Shown in pieces: positions 1 to 7,330 of a DNA stretch of 22,404 bases. A model generated the notes under the pieces. The model searched no databases and had not been told where the DNA came from. It saw only the letters and a list, made by a program, of their open reading frames with translations. A program made the position numbers and the translations under genes. The stretch is from NCBI GenBank assembly GCA_003446335.1, contig DMAZ01000106.1, positions 1-22,404 on the forward strand, written 5' to 3'. This DNA comes from Lachnospiraceae bacterium (GTDB taxonomy: Bacteria; Bacillota_A; Clostridia; Lachnospirales; Lachnospiraceae). How positions within the stretch are numbered: the first letter of the stretch is position 1; the number at the start of each line of letters is the position of its first letter.

Positions 1-1
1 C

Positions 2-328
2 ATTTTCATCATTATTCTCCAGCAGATCGACGGCAACGTGATCGGACCGAAGATTCTCGGAGATAAGATCGGTATTTCGAGCTTCTGGATCCTGTTCTCC
101 ATACTTTTCTTTGGAAGCTACTGGGGAGTGATCGGAATGATCGTGGGTGTTCCGATTTTCGGTCTGGTATATGATCTGGTGACGAGGATCATGAAACACG
201 GACTGAAAAAGCATGAGAAAACAGAAATTTATGATGAGTATCATCTGGCATATGAGGTAGAAAAAGAAAAACCCGGGAAAAAGCGGGGGAAAGGAATTTT
301 CGGACGTTCCCGTAAACGGTCCGAATAA
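2..328 (+). CDS. AI-2E family transporter, C-terminal part (5' truncated by window edge)
   Basis: An open frame enters the window at base 2 and ends with TAA at 326-328. The visible 108 residues contain the hallmark C-terminal segment of AI-2E/PerM (formerly UPF0118) membrane proteins: a QQIDGNVIGPKILG-type motif followed by two hydrophobic segments (around SFWILFSILFFGSYWGVIG and MIVGVPIFGLVYDLV), then a basic, charged cytoplasmic tail. Members are multi-pass inner-membrane proteins; a few are implicated in AI-2 export or Na+/H+ antiport, but the substrate cannot be told from sequence. A methyltransferase gene follows after 10 bases, suggesting cotranscription. The GTG at base 38 is an internal valine codon, not a start, because the family motif continues upstream of it. 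Family assignment is firm; substrate is unknown. Confidence 0.9.
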   Translation: MFIIILQQIDGNVIGPKILGDKIGISSFWILFSILFFGSYWGVIGMIVGVPIFGLVYDLVTRIMKHGLKKHEKTEIYDEYHLAYEVEKEKPGKKRGKGIFGRSRKRSE

Positions 329-338
329 GTGCAGGAGA

Positions 339-944
339 ATGGAAAAACAGTTTTGGGATAAATATGCACCGGTCTATAACAAATTCATGCGAAAGGACCG
401 GGCAGCATATGCTGAGATATGTGCTTTGATCCGTGAAAAGGCTGAGGGAAAAAAGGTTCTGGAAGTGTGTACCGGAACGGGTCTGATCGCGAAAGAGGTA
501 GCCGATGTGACGGAGTATATGTTCGCGCTTGATTATTCTCCGAAGATGATAGAGCAGGCCCAGAAAGGCGGGCATTCCGATAAGCTGGAGTTCGTGGTAG
601 GGGATGCGATGAAACTTCCCTTCCGTGACGAGAGTTTTGAGGTGGTCATCATTTCAAATTCCCTTCATATTATGCCGGAACCCGGGAAGGCTCTGGATGA
701 AATTCGCAGAGTCCTCACAGCAGACGGTCTGCTGATTGCCCCCACATTTACCCATGCTAAGATGTCACCCGGTCAGCATCTGCTTGCCGGCGCAATGGGA
801 GGAGCGGCCGGATTCAGGACGGAGCATGCCTGGACAAGAGATACCTATGTTGACTTCCTTCATGAAAATGGATGGAAAATCAGGAGAGGAAGAGTCATCA
901 AAGCGTCGTTCCCGGAAGTTTACGTTGAGTGCGTGAAAAAATAA
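339..944 (+). CDS. Class I SAM-dependent methyltransferase
   Basis: This 201-residue protein carries the class I methyltransferase signatures in order: motif I VLEVCTGTG (residues 40-48) for SAM binding, an acidic residue ending the second strand (FALDYSPKMIEQA), a motif II/III-like GDAMKLPFRDESFEVV stretch, and the post-motif LRRVL-like region (EIRRVLTADGLLI). It resembles small UbiE/COQ5-like enzymes; the substrate cannot be assigned. The start gives the usual WDKYAPVY opening of this family, but the GGAG upstream lies only one base before ATG, so translation may depend on coupling to the transporter gene, whose stop is 10 bases upstream. The M14 peptidase gene follows after 14 bases, so the three genes look like an operon. 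Confidence 0.9.
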   Translation: MEKQFWDKYAPVYNKFMRKDRAAYAEICALIREKAEGKKVLEVCTGTGLIAKEVADVTEYMFALDYSPKMIEQAQKGGHSDKLEFVVGDAMKLPFRDESFEVVIISNSLHIMPEPGKALDEIRRVLTADGLLIAPTFTHAKMSPGQHLLAGAMGGAAGFRTEHAWTRDTYVDFLHENGWKIRRGRVIKASFPEVYVECVKK

Positions 945-958
945 AGCGGAGGTAACCA

Positions 959-2350
959 TTGAAAAGCAAATTTCGTACAGTGGCTATCGTAATATTTACA
1001 CTGCTTGCCGGACTGCTGGTAGCGGGAATAGCCTATCTGGGATTCGATCTTTATCTGCAGAATCAGGTCACGGCCCCGGTCCAGGGTGCTGACACATCTT
1101 CAATCGCGGAAATGAGCTTTTCCGATACGAAAGTAGCTGAGGAGGCTGAAGAGGATCAGAAGAAAGGCGTCAAAAAAACAGAGAAAGCGGAGGAAGATTC
1201 CTCCGGTCTCACGAAAGAGGCTGTGAACGGGAAGGATAAGAAGAAGACCGGCGCAGGTGCTAAAAAGAAAGCTACGGCGACCCCGAAGCCGACTCCGACC
1301 CCGGCTCCCTCGAAACCGGAGGATGTGAAAGATATCAGTACCCATGATATGAAGAAGTACCTCGGTGAGATGCCGGGAGAAGATTCGGATATTGTGAGCA
1401 CAGCCACCGAGGTCTATACCTATGAGCAGATGGTAAAGGATCTTTTCTTTCTCGAGCAGAGATATCCCGGTCTCTTTACGTACGGACCGGTCGCTGTTAC
1501 GAAAGATCTCAGACAGATCTACGCCGTGACCCTCGGGAATCCGGAGGCTGCGAATCATGTTGTTGTGCAATATACGGTCCACTCGAGGGAGTATATCAAT
1601 TGTCTGCTTGCAATGAAGCAGATTGAAAGTTACCTAAAGAATTACGCGGCGGGGAATACTTACGGTGACAGATCCTATCCGGATCTTTTTTCGAATTTCT
1701 GCCTGCATGTCATACCGATGGCTAATCCGGATGGTATTGCCGTTGCCCAGTTCGGAATCGATTCAATGAGGACTGAGGCTGCGAGAGCAACGATCCAGTA
1801 TTGCTGGGAATCCGATACGCTCCTGGGCAGGACGGCGGCTCCGATCGAGACCTATCTGAAAACGTTCAAGGCCAATGCCAATGGCGTTGATCTCAATAAG
1901 AATTTTGATGTCGGCTGGAAAGAATATACGGATGGTGTGCCGGTACCCTCCACGGACTGCCACAAAGGAGCCGCCCCGGCTTCCGAGAAAGAGACCCAGG
2001 CTATTCTGAAACTGGTACACGACAATCCTACCGTCGCTGTTATTTCCTACCATTCAGCCGGAAATCTGATTTACTGGAACTACGGTGTTGAGAATGAGGA
2101 TCTTCTGGCGGCAGACAGGAACCTTGCTGTCAATCTGTGTAATGTCACGGGGTATTCTACCGTCGTGTCGGAAAAGTATGATTCTCATCTGGCCGGAGGA
2201 TGTTCGGATTATTTCATGTGGAAGGAAGGGATTCCGTCTGTCACGCTGGAGACGGGAACAGGTACCTGTCCTCTTTCGATCACGGAATATGATGCCATGT
2301 GGAATGCCAACCGGGATGTATATCCGCTGCTGGCTGCCATGTATGGATAA
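959..2350 (+). CDS. Membrane-anchored M14 family zinc carboxypeptidase-like protein
   Basis: Translation probably starts at TTG 959, six bases after a perfect GGAGG (948-952). Residues about 7-28 form one hydrophobic segment, either an uncleaved anchor or a signal peptide. A long Lys/Glu-rich and TPKPTPTPAPS linker (about 56-125) follows, then a peptidase M14 domain (about 150-463). Zinc ligands are visible as HSRE (H208, E211) and the later SYHSAG histidine (H365). The NPDG turn is at 256-259 and the catalytic glutamate is in SVTLETG (E431). The substrate carboxylate-binding motif reads GVDLNKNF (309-316), with Lys where carboxypeptidases usually have Arg. The domain probably works outside the membrane on peptides or peptidoglycan stem peptides; gamma-D-glutamyl-diaminoacid peptidases belong to this family. 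The precise substrate is inference. Confidence 0.88.
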   Translation: MKSKFRTVAIVIFTLLAGLLVAGIAYLGFDLYLQNQVTAPVQGADTSSIAEMSFSDTKVAEEAEEDQKKGVKKTEKAEEDSSGLTKEAVNGKDKKKTGAGAKKKATATPKPTPTPAPSKPEDVKDISTHDMKKYLGEMPGEDSDIVSTATEVYTYEQMVKDLFFLEQRYPGLFTYGPVAVTKDLRQIYAVTLGNPEAANHVVVQYTVHSREYINCLLAMKQIESYLKNYAAGNTYGDRSYPDLFSNFCLHVIPMANPDGIAVAQFGIDSMRTEAARATIQYCWESDTLLGRTAAPIETYLKTFKANANGVDLNKNFDVGWKEYTDGVPVPSTDCHKGAAPASEKETQAILKLVHDNPTVAVISYHSAGNLIYWNYGVENEDLLAADRNLAVNLCNVTGYSTVVSEKYDSHLAGGCSDYFMWKEGIPSVTLETGTGTCPLSITEYDAMWNANRDVYPLLAAMYG

Positions 2351-2383
2351 TAAAATATCAGATTAATATAGGAACATAAATTG

Positions 2384-2485
2384 GGCTGTCGCATACGAAG
2401 ACCCGGTGCCGCGATCCATGACAGACGTTATCAGCAGATGTCTGCCATAGATCGTGACATAGTCTTTGATGCGACAGCCTTTTTT
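2384..2485 (+). terminator. Long nested hairpin with T-run after the peptidase gene
   Basis: GGCTGTCGCAT (2384-2394) pairs exactly with ATGCGACAGCC (2469-2479) and is followed by six T (2480-2485), the form of an intrinsic terminator on the plus strand. The 74-base interior is itself nested: AAGAC/GTCTT (2398-2402 with 2462-2466), CGATCCATG/CATAGATCG (2412-2420 with 2446-2454, one G-U) and CAGAC/GTCTG (2422-2426 with 2440-2444). The whole element is therefore one roughly 96-base imperfect stem, far longer than a typical terminator. It sits between the convergent peptidase and MscS genes. Confidence 0.75.
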
Positions 2486-2500
2486 CGGAAACCATACGGC

Positions 2501-3364
2501 TCATCTGATGTGCACATCGACCTGCGCGAAGGGAATCTCGATACCGGCTTCATCAAAGGCCAGCCGGATACCTTCCGTCAGATCCCATTTCGTCCGAAGA
2601 TATTTCGAGCGTTCGACATAGCCCTGTCCGCCCAGAACAATGGTACTTTCGCCGAGTTCCGAGACAAATACATTGATTTCATGTTCTTTTGAGATGTCCG
2701 GATGATCAGAATAGACTGAATAGAGTACGTCTTTGGCTTTTTTTATATCTTCGTCATATCCTATGCTCACGAACAGATCGACCCTCCGGAAAGGAAAAGC
2801 GCTGCAGTTCGTGACATTGTCGGAAGCCAGCGTACCGTTCGGTACGGAGATGGAACGGTTGTCCGGCGTTGCAATGGTCGTGTAGACAAGGCCGATCGCC
2901 ATGACCGTTCCTTCACCGGAGGAGCAGATGATGTAATCTCCTACGCGGAAAGGATGCATGAACAGGATCAGAAGGCCTCCGGCAAAATGAGCAAGGCTGT
3001 CCTGCAGAGCCAGACCGATGGCAAGTGTGGCGCTGCCCAGGACGGCTATGATCGTGCTTGTACTGAATCCGAGCTGTGCCGCTATGATAAAAACAAGAAG
3101 AATATGCAGAATGGCGTTCAGGACAGAACTGAAAAACTGCCCCGCGGTCATGTCAATATTCAGGCGGGCAAGCGTCTTCTTGAATACTTTCTGGATCGTC
3201 AGAATTATTTTGTGACCAATCAGGAACATGATTACCGCAAAAAGGATTTTTATGCCCAGAATCTGCAGTTTGGGAAGATATCTCTGCAGAAGAGACACTT
3301 TTTCTGCGATTTTCTCTGCAGTTTCCTCTGTTACTTCGCCCGGAATTGAGTTTATAAGATACAT
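2501..3364 (-). CDS. Small-conductance mechanosensitive channel (MscS) family protein
   Basis: This 287-residue protein has the MscS layout. There are three predicted membrane helices (about 34-56, 81-101 and 103-135); the third is Gly/Ala-patterned (GSATLAIGLALQ, 110-121) and leads into FMHPFRVGDYI. A beta domain containing PNGTLASDNVTN follows, and then the mixed alpha/beta C-terminus ending IPFAQVDVHIR. The length matches the minimal MscS class. It would act as a tension-gated channel in the cytoplasmic membrane that releases solutes on hypo-osmotic shock. The ATG at 3364 is preceded on the minus strand by GTGAGGA about 11 bases away; two nearby out-of-frame ATGs are ignored. Upstream adenine deaminase is on the same strand but separated by a terminator-like hairpin, so the gene may be expressed independently or by read-through. 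Confidence 0.92.
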   Translation of the reverse strand: MYLINSIPGEVTEETAEKIAEKVSLLQRYLPKLQILGIKILFAVIMFLIGHKIILTIQKVFKKTLARLNIDMTAGQFFSSVLNAILHILLVFIIAAQLGFSTSTIIAVLGSATLAIGLALQDSLAHFAGGLLILFMHPFRVGDYIICSSGEGTVMAIGLVYTTIATPDNRSISVPNGTLASDNVTNCSAFPFRRVDLFVSIGYDEDIKKAKDVLYSVYSDHPDISKEHEINVFVSELGESTIVLGGQGYVERSKYLRTKWDLTEGIRLAFDEAGIEIPFAQVDVHIR

Positions 3365-3399
3365 GCATTGGTCCTCACTTTATAAATAGAGATAAATAA

Positions 3400-3433
3400 A
3401 GAAAGCGGTACGGCTTTATACCGACCGCTTTCT
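3400..3433 (-). terminator. Intrinsic terminator after adenine deaminase
   Basis: AGAAAGCGGT (3400-3409) and ACCGCTTTCT (3424-3433) form a 10-bp perfect stem, with an inner CGG/CCG pairing. On the minus strand the stem is followed by a T-rich run (TTATTTATCT). It lies directly downstream of the adenine deaminase stop codon and upstream of the MscS gene. Confidence 0.75.
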
Positions 3434-3441
3434 CTATAATA

Positions 3442-5172
3442 TCACAGATATCTCTGTGTTTCCGTATCAATTACGCCCCGGGTCGTAAGTCTTAATGTCG
3501 GGATGACCGGAAGACTCATGAAACTGAGGGTCATGAACGGGTCGATTCCCCGGGATACGCCGAGTTTCCAGGCTTCTTCCTTGGCCTTCTCAAGATCGTC
3601 GTTCACTTCTATAAGCGGGCGGTCGCTCATGAGGCCGGCTATCTCCAGCTGGACGTCTGTCTGTGGTCTTCCGTCCAGATAGACAGTGATACCGCCGTGA
3701 ATGTTGACGATATGGTTGACGGCCGCGGCGATGTCTTCGTCATTGGTCCCGACAGCGATTATATTATGGGAGTCGTGGGAGATACTCGTCGCAACCGCGC
3801 CCTGCTTCAGGCCGTATCCCTTTATATAGCCGATTCCTATGTGGTGTGTATTGTGGTGACGTTCTACTACGGCCATTTTGAGGATATCTTTTTCCGTATC
3901 GATATGATCTGCATATCCCTCATCAGTGGAGGTGATTTCCCCCGGGACCATTCCTATGACACCGCGTGGCCGGTTGTCAGCGAAATTCGCTGCAGTCAGG
4001 TGGTCGACACGGAATGTATTGTGGGCTCTTTTCGTGAGGATTTCCTCGATCTCAGGGGTCTTAAAGGGGACAACGTCTCCGTCATAGCGCAGCACACCGC
4101 GTTTATAGACCTGTTCTACGTGGAAATCGTCCAGATTATCTACGACGATAAAGTCGGCCAGATAACCGGGCGCAATGGCTCCCTTATTATTGAGCAGGAA
4201 ATAGCGCGCGGCATGGTGGGTGGCGGTCTTCATGGCGATGATCGGATCGACGCCCGCATGGATGCATTTCCTTACGTGATAGTCAATATGACCGATTTCC
4301 AGAAGATCATTCGGATGCTTATCGTCTGTCGCGAACATGCAGCGGGAATAATACTCCGGTACAAGGAGCGGTAACAGGGCATCCAGATTCTTGGCTGCTG
4401 TACCGTCACGGATCATGATGAACTGACCTTTCCGAAGCTTCTCCATCGCATCCTCAATTGTTGCGCATTCGTGGTCTGAGTAAACACCTGCAGCAATGTA
4501 GGCGTTCAGACTGTTGCCGGAGAGTCCCGGAGCATGACCGTCTATTTTCTTGTGATGGGATTGAGCGCCCGCGATTTTTTCGATCGGTTCCGCCTGGCCG
4601 TTCACGACACCTACATAGTTCATCATTTCCGCAAGCCCCAGTACGCGGGGATGATCGTAGAACGAATCGATGGCCCGATAATCAAGAGTCGCTCCGGACT
4701 CATCTACAGGAGTGGCCGGAACGCAGGAGGGCAGCATGAAGTGAACATCCACCGGGAGTCCTTCCGTTGCTTCCAGCATATATTCGATTCCGTCGGTTCC
4801 CATGACATTTGCAATTTCATGGGGATCCGTAATGACAGTGGTCGTGCCGTGAGGAAGAACTGCTTTTACGAATTCCACGGGTGTGACAAGGGAGCTTTCC
4901 AGATGGATGTGAGCGTCGATCAGACCGGGGCATATGATCTTACCGCTCAGATCCAGTTCGTTATCGCCGCTGTACTCACCCATTCCGACGAACAGCCCTT
5001 CCGCGATCGCTATATCTCCTCTGCACAGCTCATTGCTGAAGACATTCAGATAAGTGGCATTTTTCAGTACGAGGTCTGCACTTTCACGACCGGCAGCGAC
5101 CTGGATGATTCTCTGCTTTTTCTGAACTTTTCGATTTATTTTAGCGGAGTAACTTTCCTTGTATGTTGGCAT
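3442..5172 (-). CDS. ade: Adenine deaminase
   Basis: This amidohydrolase converts adenine to hypoxanthine and ammonia in purine salvage. The 576-residue length matches bacterial Ade (B. subtilis Ade is about this size). Metal-binding and family motifs are visible: GLIDAHIHLESS (HxH at about residues 88-90), TVITDPHEIANVMG, KIDGHAPGLSG, SDHECAT and FATDDKHPNDL, followed by the C-terminal Ade domain (IGIGYIKGYGLKQGAVATSISHD in pieces). The longest frame begins at 5193, but no ribosome site precedes that ATG. The ATG at 5172 is preceded on the minus strand by CGAGGTGAGGAT (5173-5184), which lies inside the longer frame. A promoter at 5209-5237 would place the transcript start only about nine bases before 5193, which also favours 5172. 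No purine riboswitch fits in the roughly 30-base leader. Confidence 0.96.
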   Translation of the reverse strand: MPTYKESYSAKINRKVQKKQRIIQVAAGRESADLVLKNATYLNVFSNELCRGDIAIAEGLFVGMGEYSGDNELDLSGKIICPGLIDAHIHLESSLVTPVEFVKAVLPHGTTTVITDPHEIANVMGTDGIEYMLEATEGLPVDVHFMLPSCVPATPVDESGATLDYRAIDSFYDHPRVLGLAEMMNYVGVVNGQAEPIEKIAGAQSHHKKIDGHAPGLSGNSLNAYIAAGVYSDHECATIEDAMEKLRKGQFIMIRDGTAAKNLDALLPLLVPEYYSRCMFATDDKHPNDLLEIGHIDYHVRKCIHAGVDPIIAMKTATHHAARYFLLNNKGAIAPGYLADFIVVDNLDDFHVEQVYKRGVLRYDGDVVPFKTPEIEEILTKRAHNTFRVDHLTAANFADNRPRGVIGMVPGEITSTDEGYADHIDTEKDILKMAVVERHHNTHHIGIGYIKGYGLKQGAVATSISHDSHNIIAVGTNDEDIAAAVNHIVNIHGGITVYLDGRPQTDVQLEIAGLMSDRPLIEVNDDLEKAKEEAWKLGVSRGIDPFMTLSFMSLPVIPTLRLTTRGVIDTETQRYL

Positions 5173-5208
5173 ATCCTCACCTCGCTGTTTCATAAGATAT
5201 TGTAAATT

Positions 5209-5237
5209 AATATATCATAGAAGCATGTAATTGTCTA
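5209..5237 (-). promoter_or_regulatory. Predicted sigma-A promoter of adenine deaminase
   Basis: Read on the minus strand, TAGACA (5237-5232) and TATATT (5214-5209) are separated by exactly 17 bases. Each matches the sigma-A consensus at five of six positions. The predicted transcript start near 5202 gives a leader of about 30 bases to the chosen ATG at 5172. Confidence 0.55.
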
Positions 5238-5280
5238 ATCAAATGAACCTCTTTGTGGAAATTCAATACACGATATGGAG

Positions 5281-5300
5281 AAAGTTACTTAAAGTTACTT
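5281..5300. repeat. Tandem 10-bp repeat between ade and the DUF4145 gene
   Basis: AAAGTTACTT occurs twice back to back (5281-5290, 5291-5300), one helical turn apart. It lies between the divergent ade promoter and the DUF4145 gene. A second similarity in the same gap joins GGAAATTCAATACACGATAT (from 5257) and GGAATTTCAATAACAGAATA (from 5402), both followed by TGGAGA. These look like an old leader duplication or paired binding sites. No protein can be assigned. Confidence 0.5.
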
Positions 5301-5435
5301 TGTGATCCGTACCCCGGAATGTGAAACCTTTATGAATCCTTCCCTGACAGGATTGACGTAATCTGCCGGATATATAAGAATAGAATCGGCTCACGAATGA
5401 TGGAATTTCAATAACAGAATATGGAGAGGATAAGG

Positions 5436-6134
5436 ATGAACTATCTGAGAAAGAATTCCAATGAGTTTCAGAGCGGGTATACCGGCTGCTATTTAAAACC
5501 GGCGACCTGCCCTCACTGCGGGACAGGTACCGATGCGGTCTCGACGGCAAGAGAGATTTTCGCGTATTCCGGCAGCTCGAATCTTCTGCTTTCCGCAGCC
5601 AAGTGTACGAGCTGTCACAGGACATTTTTCTTCGCTAACCTCCGGGAATCCGGCAACAGCGATGCAGAGGTCGTCTGCATGTATCCCGACAAAAATATAG
5701 TGTACGAAAACGATACGCTGAAAAAGGTATCTCCGCGCTTTATACGCATGTACAACCAGGCTTTGTATGCGGAGAAGAACGGAGACACGGAACTGGCAGC
5801 TATCGGCTACTGTACGGCACTTACGACACTGATCAAGGACTATGCGATCGGTGTACTCGGAAAACCTGCAGAGGAGGTCGCTTCCAGAAATCTCTATCAG
5901 GTCATAGGGGATTATCTTCTTCAGAAAGAATTGATCAATACACCCGACCTGATACGTATCCTCGGAGATGATTATGTTCATTATAATGATCGTTATCCGA
6001 CCAGGGATCTTGTGATCCTGAAGGGATACATGGAGATTTTTCTTAAACAGATCGAGATGCAGCTTTTGATCAGGAGTGCCGATGATGTGACTTTAAAAAG
6101 CGATATTGACAGAGTGGAAATGAAAGAAGGATAA
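5436..6134 (+). CDS. Zinc-ribbon and DUF4145 domain-containing protein
   Basis: This 232-residue protein has two CxxC pairs (CPHC at about residues 25-28 and CTSC at about 57-60) that form a probable zinc ribbon. A helical C-terminal part (about residues 100-200; RFIRMYNQALYAEKNGDTEL is its first helix) resembles DUF4145 (PF13643). DUF4145 has no established biochemical function; some members are fused to or sit near nucleases, but nothing of that kind is here. The frame opens at ATG 5421 without a ribosome site. The ATG at 5436 is preceded by GGAGAGG at six bases and is preferred. The ROK kinase start lies 48 bases downstream, suggesting cotranscription. A weak TTGACG (5353-5358) is the only -35-like element upstream, with no convincing -10. 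Confidence 0.75.
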   Translation: MNYLRKNSNEFQSGYTGCYLKPATCPHCGTGTDAVSTAREIFAYSGSSNLLLSAAKCTSCHRTFFFANLRESGNSDAEVVCMYPDKNIVYENDTLKKVSPRFIRMYNQALYAEKNGDTELAAIGYCTALTTLIKDYAIGVLGKPAEEVASRNLYQVIGDYLLQKELINTPDLIRILGDDYVHYNDRYPTRDLVILKGYMEIFLKQIEMQLLIRSADDVTLKSDIDRVEMKEG

Positions 6135-6182
6135 TTATACTGGAACAGGTATTGAATACAGCAGGTATTGAAGGAGAACAGT

Positions 6183-7085
6183 ATGAATTATTTTGCCGTT
6201 GACATCGGAGGAACATTTGAAAAATTTGCCGTCATTACTTCCGAAGGAGATTTTCTTGCCAAGGATAAAATTCCGAGTATTATAAATGATCGACAGCGAT
6301 TCCTTGACTCGATAGAGGATCAGTTCCATGCTTATGAGAAGATATACGGAAAACTTGCCGGAATCGCGATCAGCATGGCGGGCGTGCTGGATGTTGAGAA
6401 AGGGTATGCATACAATGCGGGAGCGATCCTGAGCGTCCGGGAGATGAACATAGCCGAATATTTTTCCGAGCGCTGCAAGGTTCCGGTCACGATTGAAAAT
6501 GATGCCAAAGCCGCAGCACAGGCCGAACTCTGGAAAGGGAACCTGAGTGATGTATCGAGCGGCGTGGTCATCGTGCTGGGAACAGCTATCGGAGGAGCCG
6601 TTATTGTAGACAGAAAAATCGTACGGGGAAAGCATTTCTTCGCCGGCGAATTCAGTTATGTGATGAGGGGCGATCACCGGAACGCGGACATCTCGAATAT
6701 GTGGGGATACAACGGGGGAACGCTCGGGCTGGTGAAGATGACTGCTGAGAAGAAGAATATTCCCGAAGAAGAGCTGGATGGTTTTAAGGTCTTTGAACTT
6801 GTGAACAGCGGCGATGAGGAGGCAATGGATATTTTTCGGGATTATTGTGCAGGCCTGGCTTACAGGATCTGGAACCTTCATGCAGTCCTTGACCCGGACA
6901 GGATCCTGATCGGAGGCGGTATAAGCGCTCAGCCGATTCTTCTTGAGACTGTCAGAGAGGAGCTGGATAAAGTGGCGGCCATTCAGCCCAATGATCAGAA
7001 AGCACCCGAAGTAATGACCTGCAGATTCTTCAATGATTCCAACATGATCGGTGCGCTCTACGCGCATCTTCTGAGAAATCCTTAA
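6183..7085 (+). CDS. ROK family sugar kinase-like protein
   Basis: This 300-residue ROK (repressor, ORF, kinase) protein lacks an N-terminal winged helix, so it is a kinase type and not a repressor. The ATP phosphate-binding loop is AVDIGGTFEKFAV near the N-terminus. ENDAKAAAQAE supplies the catalytic aspartate region, GTAIGGAVIV the second phosphate motif and ILIGGGISAQ the adenosine motif. The CxCGxxGC zinc motif of many ROK glucokinases is absent. In its place the segment FAGEFSYVMRGD resembles the GEFGY-type segment of zinc-free beta-glucoside or N-acetylmannosamine kinase-like ROK members. It probably phosphorylates a hexose or amino sugar with ATP in the cytoplasm. A TTG at 6168 could extend the frame, but AAGGAG (6171-6176) lies six bases before ATG 6183, which is preferred. 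The GPH transporter downstream is a possible functional partner. Confidence 0.85.
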   Translation: MNYFAVDIGGTFEKFAVITSEGDFLAKDKIPSIINDRQRFLDSIEDQFHAYEKIYGKLAGIAISMAGVLDVEKGYAYNAGAILSVREMNIAEYFSERCKVPVTIENDAKAAAQAELWKGNLSDVSSGVVIVLGTAIGGAVIVDRKIVRGKHFFAGEFSYVMRGDHRNADISNMWGYNGGTLGLVKMTAEKKNIPEEELDGFKVFELVNSGDEEAMDIFRDYCAGLAYRIWNLHAVLDPDRILIGGGISAQPILLETVREELDKVAAIQPNDQKAPEVMTCRFFNDSNMIGALYAHLLRNP

Positions 7086-7111
7086 GGTTGTACAGACAGC
7101 TGTGGACTGCC

Positions 7112-7140
7112 TTTACAGTGGTCCTGTTCTGTGTTATAGT
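7112..7140 (+). promoter_or_regulatory. folT: Sigma-A promoter of the THF riboswitch-folT unit
   Basis: TTTACA (7112-7117) and TATAGT (7135-7140) are separated by 17 bases. Each matches consensus at five of six positions. The expected transcript start near 7147 lies about 20 bases upstream of the riboswitch P1 stem, as expected for a riboswitch-controlled unit independent of the ROK gene. Confidence 0.7.
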
Positions 7141-7166
7141 AGCTCTGAAAAAGATGAATAGAGTCA

Positions 7167-7266
7167 GGCAGAGTAGAATCCGGCGCGTTAAGTGCTGTGT
7201 GTACGGGGAGTTGACATGCAGACGAAAAGCGATACGCTTGCGGTACCGGATTCGCATCCCACTGCT
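7167..7266 (+). promoter_or_regulatory. Tetrahydrofolate (THF) riboswitch
   Basis: The conserved sequence and fold of the THF riboswitch are present. P1 is GCAG (7168-7171) with CTGC (7262-7265), followed by the conserved AGTAG. P2 is AATCCGG (7177-7183) with CCGGATT (7246-7252). The invariant GCGTTAAGTG core (7185-7194) follows. P3 is CTGTGT (7195-7200) with ATGCAG (7216-7221). ACGAAAAGC and GCGGT flank P4 (AAGCG 7227-7231 with CGCTT 7235-7239). A pseudoknot pairs GGGA (7206-7209) with TCCC (7257-7260). The usual GGGATGT of the pseudoknot strand reads GGGAGT here, apparently one base shorter. The element is known from Firmicutes upstream of folT and folate biosynthesis genes and normally lowers expression when THF binds. 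The downstream folT gene fits exactly. Confidence 0.9.
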
Positions 7267-7283
7267 ACATTAATATGGATATG

Positions 7284-7330
7284 ACCTCCTTATATATGTA
7301 GTTAGCGGATAACTGCGAAAGGAGGTTTTT
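7284..7330 (+). promoter_or_regulatory. Ribosome-site-sequestering hairpin, expression platform of the THF riboswitch
   Basis: ACCTCCTT (7284-7291) is an exact complement of the folT ribosome binding site AAGGAGGT (7319-7326). GTAGTTA (7298-7304) pairs with TAACTGC (7310-7316) inside it, so the hairpin would hide the Shine-Dalgarno sequence. A competing helix, CTACAT (7265-7270) with ATGTAG (7296-7301), overlaps both the 3' edge of the riboswitch P1 and the sequestering hairpin. This fits an OFF switch acting on translation. Five T (7326-7330) follow the stem, so premature termination could also contribute. Confidence 0.75.

Noticed and set aside
3697..4374. A 225-codon plus-strand open frame opposite adenine deaminase
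   Set aside because: It is the antisense shadow of a clear ade gene, has no ribosome site and its translation resembles no family.
5173..5208. Purine riboswitch in front of adenine deaminase
   Set aside because: The predicted leader is only about 30 bases, too short for the aptamer, and none of its conserved loops is visible.
5436..6134. DUF4145 protein as part of an anti-phage system
   Set aside because: No nuclease, helicase, restriction or toxin gene is adjacent; the neighbours are purine salvage and a sugar kinase.
7088..7273. Short plus-strand open frame upstream of folT
   Set aside because: It covers the promoter and the THF riboswitch, has no ribosome site and an arginine-rich translation unlike a real protein.
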